Assembly (NCBI GenBank): GCA_023393755.1
Contig: JAEXCA010000122.1
Coordinates: forward strand, 10,588 to 74,587
Origin: Actinomycetes bacterium
GTDB taxonomy: Bacteria > Actinomycetota > Actinomycetes > Propionibacteriales > Propionibacteriaceae
Direction of reading: 5' to 3'
Length of the DNA: 64,000 nucleotides
Shown here in pieces: positions 33,658 through 42,389 of this stretch. Position numbers and translations under genes: made by a program. The notes under the pieces are model-generated. The model ran no database searches. It was given only the letters and a program-made list of their open reading frames with translations, and was not told where the DNA came from. The stretch's first letter is position 1. Every line of letters begins with the position of its first letter.

Positions 33658-34935
33658 TCAGGGGGCCAGCACACTGAGCGGGACGGAGATCGTCCCGTCC
33701 TCGGTGACCAGCGTCGGCCCGGTAGCGGTGACGACCAATCGGAAGACCGGCTTGCCGACCAGGTCGGTTTCGATTTGGCCGATGACGTCCCGCAGGGAGT
33801 CGACCGCGTAGGGCAACTGGGTACCACTGAGCTTGACCTCGACTGCACCCCATCGGCCATCGGGAAGCGAGATGACGGCGTCGATCTCCTTGGCGTTGGA
33901 GTCGCGGTAGTGCCGCACCTCGCCACCGATTGCGGAGGCCAGCACCGTGAGGTCATGGACGACCGCACTCTCGAACAACACCCCCAGGGTGCTGAGGTCG
34001 GCCTTGAGTCGCTTCGGCCCAGCGCCGAGCGCTGCCGCGGCCAGCGCGGGGTCAGCCAGGTGCAGCTTGGGCGAGGTACGCACCCTGGCGCGGGACCGCA
34101 GGGCTGGCGTCCAAGGCTGTTGGGCTTCGACGACGAACAGCCGCCGGAGCAGCCCGACGTAGGTGCTTATGGTATTGGCCTCGATCCGCGGGGCGATCGT
34201 GCGGACATCCTCCGCGAGCGTCGTGAAGGTGACCTCGGACGCAACCGAGCGCGCGAGCGCCGCGAGGAGTTGCTTGATCACCTCCGGGTCTCGACGCACG
34301 TCTGCGATGCGGTGGATGTCGGTGCGCGCGACGTCATCGATGTAGCCACGAAGTCGATCCGCGGACTGGGACAGCGAGAGCCCGGTCATCGCGGGGAACC
34401 CCGGGCGAAGCAGGTTCTCAATCACCTCGTCGAGCTCAGGTCCGGCGGCGAGATCGGCAACTGGCAGTTCGCCCGCGAACAGGCCGGTCAGGCTCACCGT
34501 GCGGGGCGCCGGGTCGAGCTTCTCCGACCACGTCATGGTGCGCTGGCGCAGCCGCAGGAAGCGTCCTGCACCGGTGTGCCGCGTGACGTCGTCGGCAGGG
34601 ACCGCGGACCCGGTCAGAATGAATCGTCCAGGCTCCGTGGCAGCGTCCACAGCCCGGCGCACAAGGTTCCACAGCGCGGGGGCCACCTGCCACTCGTCCA
34701 GCAGTCTGGGCGCTTCGCCTTCCAGGAGCGCGCGCGGCGCAACTTCGAGAACGGTCTGAACACCGGGGTCGTCGACGAGGGTGAAGGACGCCGCGGCGTT
34801 CATAGCCGTCATCGTCTTGCCAGTGGCACGAGCGCCTTCGACGACAACCGCACCGGCCGCGGCCAGCGCCTTCTGCAGGGTCGCGTCGATGATCCGCGGT
34901 CGGTACGCGTGCCCGAGCACCTTCGCCGTATCCAT
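33658..34935 (-). CDS. DUF4143 AAA-type ATPase
   Basis: This 425-residue protein has an N-terminal AAA_14 ATPase domain: Walker A is GARATGKT (34-41) and the Walker B-like acid is LLDEWQ. The C-terminal DUF4143 domain has a nuclease-like segment, DSNAKEIDAVISLPDGRWGAVEVKLS, that resembles an archaeal Holliday junction resolvase fold (D...E-x-K). The family is common as a lone accessory gene in actinobacteria; its function is not established. The gene runs opposite to its left neighbour and has no relation to glycan synthesis. Direct repeats on both sides suggest recent insertion. Confidence 0.9.
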   Translation of the reverse strand: MDTAKVLGHAYRPRIIDATLQKALAAAGAVVVEGARATGKTMTAMNAAASFTLVDDPGVQTVLEVAPRALLEGEAPRLLDEWQVAPALWNLVRRAVDAATEPGRFILTGSAVPADDVTRHTGAGRFLRLRQRTMTWSEKLDPAPRTVSLTGLFAGELPVADLAAGPELDEVIENLLRPGFPAMTGLSLSQSADRLRGYIDDVARTDIHRIADVRRDPEVIKQLLAALARSVASEVTFTTLAEDVRTIAPRIEANTISTYVGLLRRLFVVEAQQPWTPALRSRARVRTSPKLHLADPALAAAALGAGPKRLKADLSTLGVLFESAVVHDLTVLASAIGGEVRHYRDSNAKEIDAVISLPDGRWGAVEVKLSGTQLPYAVDSLRDVIGQIETDLVGKPVFRLVVTATGPTLVTEDGTISVPLSVLAP

Positions 34936-34961
34936 GCCGCCACCGTACTCTCACCCGCCAC

Positions 34962-35025
34962 CTAGGCCAAGGATTGCAGTACGTCTAAGCCAAAGATTGC
35001 AGGCGTTCTAAGCCATGCCTTGCAG
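34962..35025. repeat. three 18-bp direct repeats spaced 23 bp
   Basis: CTAGGCCAAGGATTGCAG (34962), CTAAGCCAAAGATTGCAG (34985) and CTAAGCCATGCCTTGCAG (35008) repeat with a 23-base period, about 27 bases upstream of the ATPase start. The period of about two helical turns would place bound proteins on the same face of the DNA. Confidence 0.75.
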
Positions 35026-35045
35026 GGCAGTGGACCATGGGTCTT

Positions 35046-35147
35046 GACTCGTTGGCCGAGGTCGGCCCGCAGGGCCGAGTCTCGAAGCCCTGGCCGAGTC
35101 CTGACCCGTCGGCTGAGGTCGGCTCGCAGGGCCGAGTCTCGAAGCCC
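35046..35147. repeat. two 45-bp direct repeats containing the flank sequence
   Basis: Unit A 35046-35090 and unit B 35103-35147 differ at four positions. Both contain the CGTTGG(C/T)(C/T)GAGGTCGG element found at 33605. They fill the space between the 23-bp repeats and the RgpF-like gene end; no gene is seen. Confidence 0.75.
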
Positions 35148-35189
35148 CAGTGCGCTTCGCGCGACCCCGGGGATCGACAATCGGGTTGA

Positions 35190-36092
35190 TCAGGCCCGGC
35201 GCAGCTTCCGCAGCGCCTTGCGGGTGCGCTTGAGGTACTCCGCGACGCCCTCCATCACGTCCGGCCTGGCCTCCTCCAGCGCTTTCAGCACCCGTCCCCT
35301 GCCCATCCGGTACGGGTCGTCGCGGAGCAGGTCGAGCTTGACCAGGGGGAGCCGACCGTCCAGCGCCAGATCCCAGAACACGTAGCTCGGGTTCCACATC
35401 GGCCTGACCAGCTCGTTCCAGGCATGACCGAGGCGACTGGCCGCACCGACGTACTCGCGGGCTGCCTCGGCCCGATCGGGCCTGGACCGCAATGCGCGGC
35501 GGTACCGGACCTGGCCGCGGAGCAACTCCACCGGGCGGGGACGCAGATACTGGCCCATCCTCAGGCCGGCGTCCCGGAAGCGGCGGCTGGCGCCCACCTC
35601 GTAGGCCCGGATCACCTGGTAGCGATCGGAGATCGGCTCATACTCCGCCCAGAACCGCTGCGGCGCCCCGGAGTCCAGCGCCGACCGCTCGTACACCATG
35701 AACCAGCTCTGCACATGGGGCTCGATCTCCCGGCTGGCCGCGATCCCCCAGAAGTCCGCTCCGCCCGGTGCCCGGTCGCCCAGCACGTCGGTGATCGGCG
35801 CGAACGGCCCGACCACGGAATCGTTGCAGAGCACCACCCGGTCGTAGCCGTCCCACTCCCCGACCTGCCGCAGCCCCGCCGCCCAGCTGCCGAAGTCGTA
35901 GCCCTGATTGGGACGGGTGACCACCTCACCATGTGCCGCCAGCGCCTCCCGGCCCTCCGCGGCGAGGGAGGGTGACGAACTGACCACCACCAGACGGGTG
36001 GTGGCCCGCGCCAGTGCCGCCAGGTACCGCAGGGTGTGGGACGGGACGATCCCGTCCGGATCGAACTGGGCGAAGACAGCGAGCGTGCGCAC
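35190..36092 (-). CDS. rhamnan synthesis F (RgpF)-like glycosyltransferase
   Basis: The 300-residue protein has the RgpF signatures NQGYDFGSWAAGL, VVLCNDSVVGPFAP and FWGIAASREIEPHVQSWFM. RgpF proteins add rhamnose or other sugars in rhamnan and cell-wall polysaccharides. The C-terminal part (NPSYVFWDLALDGRLPLVKLDLLRDDPYRMG) is a helical tail also seen in RgpF relatives. It starts with GTG 36092, six bases after the DUF2142 gene, and belongs to the leftward operon. Confidence 0.85.
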   Translation of the reverse strand: MRTLAVFAQFDPDGIVPSHTLRYLAALARATTRLVVVSSSPSLAAEGREALAAHGEVVTRPNQGYDFGSWAAGLRQVGEWDGYDRVVLCNDSVVGPFAPITDVLGDRAPGGADFWGIAASREIEPHVQSWFMVYERSALDSGAPQRFWAEYEPISDRYQVIRAYEVGASRRFRDAGLRMGQYLRPRPVELLRGQVRYRRALRSRPDRAEAAREYVGAASRLGHAWNELVRPMWNPSYVFWDLALDGRLPLVKLDLLRDDPYRMGRGRVLKALEEARPDVMEGVAEYLKRTRKALRKLRRA

Positions 36093-36098
36093 GGCGCC

Positions 36099-37601
36099 TC
36101 AGCCAGCGTCCGATTCGAGCAGAGCCCGCCGAGGGAGCTCCCCCGCCGGTTCGTCCAGCGGTTCGCGGACCGCACGATGCTGCGCGATCGCGAACACGGT
36201 GACGGCCGCGAAGAAGCTGAGGGCAGCCGCGCTGAAGAAGACCATCGGCGGCGGCGCCCAGTTCCACCACCACTCGACGTCGCGGTTGAGGTTGAACCAC
36301 TTCTTGTCGATCCCGGTCAGATAGCGGCGCATGTTGGTGTGCAGGGCGTTGCCGTGGGCGACCCCCATCGCGAACACCACCAGAGCGGCCTGCACCGGAT
36401 GGAACTGGGGACCGTCCTCGTTGTCCTCGGCCAGCGCGATCATGCCGGTGAGCACCAGCAGCGGCAGGAAGTAGCGCGGCTGGAGCGACTCCTGCAACGT
36501 CGCGTACCTCAGGGTCGCGATCGTGATCGGGATGACCGCGGCGATCGCGGCGATCAGGCCCAGGGACGTGATCTTGCGCCAGCCGGCCCGGCGGACTCCC
36601 CAGAAAACCAGCGCGACGAAGGCCCCGCCGGCCAGCACCCAGGTCGCGGACCGCAGCGAGGTGTCCAGCCAGCCGAGCCCTCTGGTGCCGAATGCACCGG
36701 CATAGAACTGCGGGAGATCCTGGAGTCGCTGCAGCCAGCCGCCCCGTGGCGGGCGCGGGTTGATCGGCGTGATCGTGCTGAGGATCTCCGCCGAGCCCAG
36801 CGAGAGGCTCCAGAGCACGGCGACCAGACCGATCACCCCCGCGATGCCGCCGTAGATCAGCGTGCGCCGACCCACCTTCGCGGTGGCCAGCCAGGCCAAC
36901 CCGATCGCCAGTGCGGCGTAGGCGGCGGAATCCGCCCGGGCCGCCGTCCCGAGAATGATCCCGAACAGGCAGAGCACGCCCAGCGCGATCCTGCGCGGCC
37001 GTTCGGTCGCCCGGATGAACTCCACCGCGCTGGCCCACACCAGGGTGGCCGAGGTGAACGCCCAGCCACTCGGGTTGACCGAGGCCACCACGAAGACACC
37101 CAGGGGAATCATCGGGATCAGCGCCCCGATCATGTAGCTCTCCCGTTTTCCCGGTCTGGCCAGGAACAACAGCGCCGCCAGACCGACGGCGTAGATCAGG
37201 GAGTTGACCAGCCGCATCACCAGTACCGACCCGACCACCGACGGCCCGGCGAACACCCCCATGAACATGTAGAACCCGTTGGGGTAGTAGCTCAGGAAGT
37301 TGAACCGATCGGTCTCGATGGTCTGGCCGCTGTCCAGCGGACACGTCCCGGCCATCTCGGGCTGGAAGGCGTAGCACGGGGTCAGCAGCAGATCCAGCGG
37401 CACCACCCGGGTGGTCTCCACCGCGCCCGGCGCACACAGACCCTCCCGCGGACCGAGCGCGCACCAGGCGCTGACCAGGTGGAAGTCCTCGTCCGGGGAC
37501 GATCCGGGCGGGGAGGCCAGGCTCCAGCCGGCCAGCGCCAGGAACAGGAAGACGGGATACAGCAGCCAGCTGTGGCGCCCAACCGCGGACAGGACCTTCA
37601 T
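36099..37601 (-). CDS. DUF2142 polytopic membrane protein (GT-C-like)
   Basis: The 500-residue protein has about eleven to twelve transmembrane helices, a long first extracytoplasmic loop with ASPPGSSPDEDFHLVSAWCA (the acidic DE of GT-C transferases), and a short cytoplasmic tail. DUF2142 members are found in surface polysaccharide and teichoic-type clusters and are predicted membrane glycosyltransferases using polyprenyl-phosphate sugars. ATG 37601 overlaps the previous stop (ATGA). The catalytic acid and the sugar are not known. Confidence 0.85.
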   Translation of the reverse strand: MKVLSAVGRHSWLLYPVFLFLALAGWSLASPPGSSPDEDFHLVSAWCALGPREGLCAPGAVETTRVVPLDLLLTPCYAFQPEMAGTCPLDSGQTIETDRFNFLSYYPNGFYMFMGVFAGPSVVGSVLVMRLVNSLIYAVGLAALLFLARPGKRESYMIGALIPMIPLGVFVVASVNPSGWAFTSATLVWASAVEFIRATERPRRIALGVLCLFGIILGTAARADSAAYAALAIGLAWLATAKVGRRTLIYGGIAGVIGLVAVLWSLSLGSAEILSTITPINPRPPRGGWLQRLQDLPQFYAGAFGTRGLGWLDTSLRSATWVLAGGAFVALVFWGVRRAGWRKITSLGLIAAIAAVIPITIATLRYATLQESLQPRYFLPLLVLTGMIALAEDNEDGPQFHPVQAALVVFAMGVAHGNALHTNMRRYLTGIDKKWFNLNRDVEWWWNWAPPPMVFFSAAALSFFAAVTVFAIAQHRAVREPLDEPAGELPRRALLESDAG

Positions 37602-38629
37602 CTCACCTCACCGACCGCATCCAGCCATTCCGTCGCCCAGGCAGCGTAGCTGTAGCCGCGCACCACGGCATCCTCGGCTCCCCTGCCGAGCTCCGCCCGC
37701 TCCTGCGGGGCGGCCCGCAGCAGTTCAACCAGCGCATCGACCCAGCCGGCGGAGTCCCGAGGGGACGGGTACCCCAGGTCGGCGGAGACCTTGGCGTTCG
37801 CGCCGACCGGACTCACCACCGCGGGCAACCCGGCCGCGGCGTACTGGAGAACCTTGTAGGCACACTTGCCCCGCTCGATCGGGCCGTCGATCAAGGGAGC
37901 GATCGCCAGGTCGGACGAACTCATCGACGCCGCGACCTCCCTGCTCCACTGCACCCGGTCCACCATCCGATCGAGGGCGCCCAGGCTCCGGTCCCCCGCG
38001 CTGATCAGGACCAGCCGGGCACCGGTGGCGGCGTGCACCTTCAACAGCTCCGCGGCGAAGGCCTCCACGTAGACCTCGGTGGAGGGCGAACCGAGCCAGA
38101 CCAGGCGCGGAACGTCGCCGACCTCGAAGCTCTCCTTCGTCCGGTAGTCGGAGGGCTCCACGCAACTGGGGATGAACCGGACGTCCTGGTTGTGCTCGGC
38201 CGCCCACTCCGCGAGCAGTTGGTTGCCCGCGATCACCCGGTCGACCGCCCGGACCGATCGCAGGCAGCTCTCCGCTCTCGACCAGATCCGCTGCACCCCG
38301 GTGCGGGGCGTCCACATGATCGCGTCGTCGAAGTCGAATACCGACAGCGTCGAGTTCGCCGCCAGCCGCTCGGCGAGCCGCCCGGAGGTGAAGGGCGAAA
38401 CGTCGCGTTGGATCAGGACCCGGTCATGGCGTCTGCGGACCAGGGCCCTGGTGCGCAGCTCCGCGGCCGCCACCGCCACCGGATGGCGGAGCACCGTCCC
38501 CGGCGCGTTGTTCGGCAGCCCGGCGTAGTCGTGCACTCGCGCGGAGATCCCGGTGTGCGCTATCCAGTCGAGGAACCGCACCCGTGCGGAGGAGCCGGCC
38601 GGCCCGTACGGAAGAAAGGCCTCAAGCAT
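37598..38629 (-). CDS. GT4-family glycosyltransferase
   Basis: This 343-residue GT-B enzyme has the acceptor-side N-domain (about 1-170; LIQRDVSPFTSGRLAERL, DFDDAIMW) and the donor-side C-domain (about 175-343; LVWLGSPSTEVYVEA, GKCAYKVLQYAAAGLPAVVSPVG). K-x-x-Q-Y-x-x-x-G-x-P is the donor-binding segment in place of E-x7-E. I chose ATG 38629; the gene start overlaps the O-antigen-ligase-like gene by eight bases. Confidence 0.87.
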   Translation of the reverse strand: MLEAFLPYGPAGSSARVRFLDWIAHTGISARVHDYAGLPNNAPGTVLRHPVAVAAAELRTRALVRRRHDRVLIQRDVSPFTSGRLAERLAANSTLSVFDFDDAIMWTPRTGVQRIWSRAESCLRSVRAVDRVIAGNQLLAEWAAEHNQDVRFIPSCVEPSDYRTKESFEVGDVPRLVWLGSPSTEVYVEAFAAELLKVHAATGARLVLISAGDRSLGALDRMVDRVQWSREVAASMSSSDLAIAPLIDGPIERGKCAYKVLQYAAAGLPAVVSPVGANAKVSADLGYPSPRDSAGWVDALVELLRAAPQERAELGRGAEDAVVRGYSYAAWATEWLDAVGEVR

Positions 38630-40049
38630 CGCGGCCCAGCCAGCCTCGCCCGTCCGGTGGACTCCAGCCCGGAGCGGGGGCGTCCCACCCGGTATCGCCC
38701 TCGCGCTGCCGCGCGCTGGCACCGTGCCAAGCGACGATCAGCGCCAGGACCAGCCACATCAACTGGCGCAGGAGCGTCCCCTCATAGCTGCTCTCGACCA
38801 TGCAGATGACCAGCAGGCCGACGAAGGCCAGGCCGGTGATCCTGCGGGTGCCCTCGCTCACGCTCCGGTAGGCCCTGGCAAACCACGGCACCACCAGCAT
38901 CGCGAGGCTGACCACGAACAGCGTCCCGAAGATGACGCCCGAGTCCACCAGTGCCTGCAAGTAGGTGTTGTGGACGTCGACCTCGCTCGCACCGGGTCCG
39001 AAGCCGAGGAGTCGCTCCGAAGCCCGCTCCAGTGCCTGCCGGTACAGGGCGAACCTGCCGTTGTCGTCCAGGCTCAGCCGGCCGTCCAGCGAGACGCCGC
39101 GTCCCTGGACGGCGGTGAGACCCAGCAGCACCAACACCGATCCCCCGACCACCGCCAGAACGGTGACGACCACGGTGCCGACCCGCTGGCTCCGCTGCCT
39201 GGCCCGAGCCCAGCGGGAGCCCGGCTTTGTCAGGAACCAGACGCCTGCCATCACCACCAGCGCCAGCATGGCGCCTCGGCTGAGCGTCAGGGCGATGGCC
39301 GCGACGGTGATCAGGGCGGTCACCTTCAGCCACATCCGGTCGAGCAGCCGACCGGCGTACCAGACCACCGGCGCGATCAGCACCAGGAGCGTCGCCAGGT
39401 TGTTCGACTTGCCGATCAACGAATGGGACAGCCGCGCCGTCCAACCCCATGGATCCTCGGCGGTCGCGGGCGGCTCGAACCCGGGAAGGCCCACGAAGGT
39501 CGCCGTCGAGGAAGCCACCAGCAGCAGGGAGTACACCCCCAGCAGGCCGGCGAGCTGTCCAGCGGGACGGCCGGTGCCGAAATCCAGCACGAGCAGGTAC
39601 ACCACCAGGGCCTCGGCGGCCACAATGGTGGCCACCAGGGTCTCGCCGGAGCTCACCGTCCAGGTCATCGACAGCAGCGTGACGGCAAACTGGACGATCA
39701 GCGCGACCAGGACGATCCGCGGGCCCCACTCCATCCGTCTGCCGGCGAGCCGGCGAACCACGAAGACCAGACCGAGCGGTACCAGGGCCAGGTCGAACAC
39801 CGACACCGTCTCCGAGCCCAGCGGCACCCGCACCGGATGGGCGGCGAGCAGCACCATCAGCATCAGCAGCCACAGGCCGGCGCGCGAACTCTTCTGATCC
39901 GGCGCGCTCGGCCAGTCCCGGCGGGCCCGGCCGGCCAGCCAGTTCCGGGTCGCGGGCGGGAGGAAGGCGTTGCCGACCGGCGACCCGATCGGCCATCTCT
40001 CTCGCGCGGCGCGCCAGGGGCCCTCGTTGAGGCCTTCGACCACGCTCAT
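38622..40049 (-). CDS. O-antigen ligase/polymerase (Wzy/WaaL-like)
   Basis: This 475-residue integral membrane protein has about eleven helices, a large periplasm-side loop with GRLSLDDNGRFALYRQALERASERLLGFGPG, and the typical HNTYLQALVDSGVIFG after it. LTLSRGAMLA is the other family motif. It should polymerise lipid-linked repeat units or attach chains to an acceptor on the outer face of the membrane. The N-terminal 50 residues are cytosolic and Arg-rich. It is the only Wzy-like gene here, so it is the best candidate polymerase for this locus. Confidence 0.87.
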   Translation of the reverse strand: MSVVEGLNEGPWRAARERWPIGSPVGNAFLPPATRNWLAGRARRDWPSAPDQKSSRAGLWLLMLMVLLAAHPVRVPLGSETVSVFDLALVPLGLVFVVRRLAGRRMEWGPRIVLVALIVQFAVTLLSMTWTVSSGETLVATIVAAEALVVYLLVLDFGTGRPAGQLAGLLGVYSLLLVASSTATFVGLPGFEPPATAEDPWGWTARLSHSLIGKSNNLATLLVLIAPVVWYAGRLLDRMWLKVTALITVAAIALTLSRGAMLALVVMAGVWFLTKPGSRWARARQRSQRVGTVVVTVLAVVGGSVLVLLGLTAVQGRGVSLDGRLSLDDNGRFALYRQALERASERLLGFGPGASEVDVHNTYLQALVDSGVIFGTLFVVSLAMLVVPWFARAYRSVSEGTRRITGLAFVGLLVICMVESSYEGTLLRQLMWLVLALIVAWHGASARQREGDTGWDAPAPGWSPPDGRGWLGRDA

Positions 40050-40999
40050 GGCGTGTCCACTCCTCGTCCCTGGCGAGCGGGGGAGTCGAGCACGGCCACC
40101 GATCCGGGATTCCGCAACTCCGCCGAGACGAGCCGGAAGGCCTCTGCCCTGATGGCCGGGCCCTCGGCCTGCCGGGTCAGCCCCCGAGTGAGCAGTTCAA
40201 GCGCGAAAGGCAGCCTCAGCGCGGCGCGGGGCAACCGTGGGTAGCGACCACGCAGATACCTGGCGTGACTCACCCGGTTGGCTAGATAGGCCCGTCCGCC
40301 GGACGAGCGGTAGCTCACCCCGGCGACGTGGCGGCCGACGACGGTCCCGACCATCGCCACCCCTCGCTTGGCCCGGGCGCGGTCGCAGTAGTCCACGTCC
40401 TCGAAGTAGAGCTCGAACCTGTCGTCGAGCGGATTGGCCTGGTAGTAGGCGGTGGTCTGCAGCAGATAGGCGCCGTCCAGCTGCGGCACCGGCTGGAGCT
40501 CGCCTGCCTTTATCGCGCCGGCGCCGTTGAACCGGGTGCCGACCAGGGCCTGCACCAGCGTCGAGGCCCAGGTCACCCGCCGCTTGGCGTTCGACGGCCG
40601 GATCATGCCGGCGGAATCGAAGAACTCCGCCTGGCCGTCGCCGACCAGCACTCCGCCGACGACGTCGACCCGCTCCAGAAAGGGAACCAGCAGCAGCGGG
40701 TCGGCCAGTAGTTCCACATCGGGATTGAGGATCAACAGATGGGTGCAACCGGCCGCCTCCAGCTTCGCCGCCGCCAGGTTCACCCCGCGGGCGAAGCCCA
40801 CATTGCCGCCGGGGTCGAGCACGGTCACGTCCAGCCCCGGGTGGTCGGCGGCCACCTGCCTCAAGGAGTCGATCTGGCCGCTGTTCTCCGAGATCGCGAC
40901 CAGCGCGTCGGGGTGGTGGGCCGCGATGGACGTCAGGCAGTCGGAGAGCGTCGCGTCGGAATTGTAGGTGACGACGGCGATGCCCAGCCGGACCTGCAC
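40046..40999 (-). CDS. GT2-family glycosyltransferase (rhamnosyltransferase-like)
   Basis: The 317-residue GT-A enzyme shows GIAVVTYNSDATLSDCLTSI, PGGNVGFARGVNLAA, LLILNPDVELLADP and FELYFEDVDYCDRARAKRG. It resembles the gene product at 29064 and is probably a paralogous sugar transferase. It is the first gene of a leftward five-gene operon whose members overlap by 4-8 bases (except RgpF, separated by six). The start is GTG. Confidence 0.87.
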   Translation of the reverse strand: MQVRLGIAVVTYNSDATLSDCLTSIAAHHPDALVAISENSGQIDSLRQVAADHPGLDVTVLDPGGNVGFARGVNLAAAKLEAAGCTHLLILNPDVELLADPLLLVPFLERVDVVGGVLVGDGQAEFFDSAGMIRPSNAKRRVTWASTLVQALVGTRFNGAGAIKAGELQPVPQLDGAYLLQTTAYYQANPLDDRFELYFEDVDYCDRARAKRGVAMVGTVVGRHVAGVSYRSSGGRAYLANRVSHARYLRGRYPRLPRAALRLPFALELLTRGLTRQAEGPAIRAEAFRLVSAELRNPGSVAVLDSPARQGRGVDTP

Positions 41000-41223
41000 C
41001 TCACCACCCGCCCATCATCGACCTGTCAACACGCCTCGCGAGTCTACCGGATGCCACCGGACAACCCCGGTCGTGGCGTCCGGTCCATACGGTGATGATC
41101 GCCGCTCCGGAACCCGGGGCGGCCTCGGGTGGGCCTCACTGCACGGCGATCGGATGATATGGGGTCGCGACGGGGCAGGCCCTAGACTGAAGGCCGCTCG
41201 CCTGTTGACTCCCGAGGGGACCG

Positions 41224-42327
41224 ATGACACCTTCCATCGCCGACTACGTCCGCGGACTTCGCCGACTCTGGTGGGTACCGGTGCTCGCCCTGCTGATCGG
41301 AAGCGGGCTCAGCTTCGCCGCGGCGAGCGGCTCCCGTCCCGCCGTCGTCACCACGGGTCACGTCCTGTTCACCTTCCAGGACGGCGACCAGGGCCAGGAT
41401 TCGGCCGGTGCCGCCCGGGGTGCGGAGGCTCAGGTCGCCAAGACCAGGCTCGCCGGCTACATCCAGCTGGCGCTGTCCAGCCAGCCGATCCACGACCTGA
41501 TGCTCGCGCAGGGGATCAGCACGCCGCCGACCACCATCGCGGTCGCCACCGGTCAGCCGGTGGATGACTCGGCCCGAGTGGTGATCTCATCCCAGGACGG
41601 CGGTGTGGTGTCGATCCAGCTGGAGAACGAGGATCTGGACCAGGCCACCGCCACCCAGTTGACGAAGGCGATCGCGGACGAGGTGGCCCGCAGCTTCATC
41701 GAGGCGGACTCGCTGCAGGCCTCCCCGTCCCTTGAGCCGAGTCCGGTGGTCACCGATCCCCAGGGGGTCGCCGCGGGTTCGTCGATCCTCAAGGTTGCCC
41801 TACCCCTTCTCCTGCTGCTGATCGCCGGCTTCGCGATCGTCTACGTGCTCGTCTGGGTCCGGGGTTGGATCTGGACCGGCCGGGATCTCGAGGATCGGCT
41901 GGGTGCCCGGACCCTGGGTGAGGTGTCGGGACGCCCCGAGGACGGCGCCACCATCGCCCTGGCCCTCACGAAGGACCGCACCGCCGGCACGTCCGTCCTG
42001 CTGGTTCCGGTGGCACCGGTCACCGCCGAGCAGGCCGGGGAGGTGGGCGACCTGGTCACCAGGGCGTGGTCCGGGCTGGACCGGCCGGCGGCATTGGTGG
42101 AGTCCGCCGCGTTCGACGGCCCCTTCACCGGTGGTTCCCAGGACCTGCGGGTGGCGATCGCCGCCGGAGGCCTGGACGCCGAAGCCCTCCGCGCCTCGGT
42201 TTCGGCGGACGTGGTCGGTCTGGTCGTCGGTTACGGCCGTAGTCGGTACACCGAACTGACCCGGACCGGCCGCGCCCTGGCCAAGGTGACCGACGCCGAC
42301 ATCGCCGTCGTCGGCCTGGCCGACTAG
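41224..42327 (+). CDS. Wzz-like polysaccharide co-polymerase
   Basis: The 367-residue protein has an N-terminal membrane helix (about 16-36, LWWVPVLALLIGSGLSFAAAS), a Wzz-type extracytoplasmic region with an acidic EDLDQATATQLTKAIADEV segment, and a second helix at about 196-216 (ILKVALPLLLLLIAGFAIVY). The remaining 150 residues are cytosolic, resembling the ATPase-like end of BY-kinases but without a Walker A motif, so it is probably not a kinase. It should set chain length. It is divergent from the GT2 gene; a -10-like TAGACT is at 41183-41188. Confidence 0.82.
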   Translation: MTPSIADYVRGLRRLWWVPVLALLIGSGLSFAAASGSRPAVVTTGHVLFTFQDGDQGQDSAGAARGAEAQVAKTRLAGYIQLALSSQPIHDLMLAQGISTPPTTIAVATGQPVDDSARVVISSQDGGVVSIQLENEDLDQATATQLTKAIADEVARSFIEADSLQASPSLEPSPVVTDPQGVAAGSSILKVALPLLLLLIAGFAIVYVLVWVRGWIWTGRDLEDRLGARTLGEVSGRPEDGATIALALTKDRTAGTSVLLVPVAPVTAEQAGEVGDLVTRAWSGLDRPAALVESAAFDGPFTGGSQDLRVAIAAGGLDAEALRASVSADVVGLVVGYGRSRYTELTRTGRALAKVTDADIAVVGLAD

Positions 42328-42389
42328 CGACATGCTGCGGGCGGACGACGGAGCTGCGCCCGTCCACCGGCACAGGTTGGAGACAGCAC

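Noticed and set aside
34962..35025. CRISPR array or plasmid replication iterons
   Set aside because: Only three short 18-bp repeats with 5-bp spacers and no cas or rep gene nearby; spacing fits an operator better.
41224..42327. BY-type tyrosine kinase (Wzc)
   Set aside because: No Walker A motif or C-terminal tyrosine cluster is present, so it was called a Wzz-like co-polymerase only.
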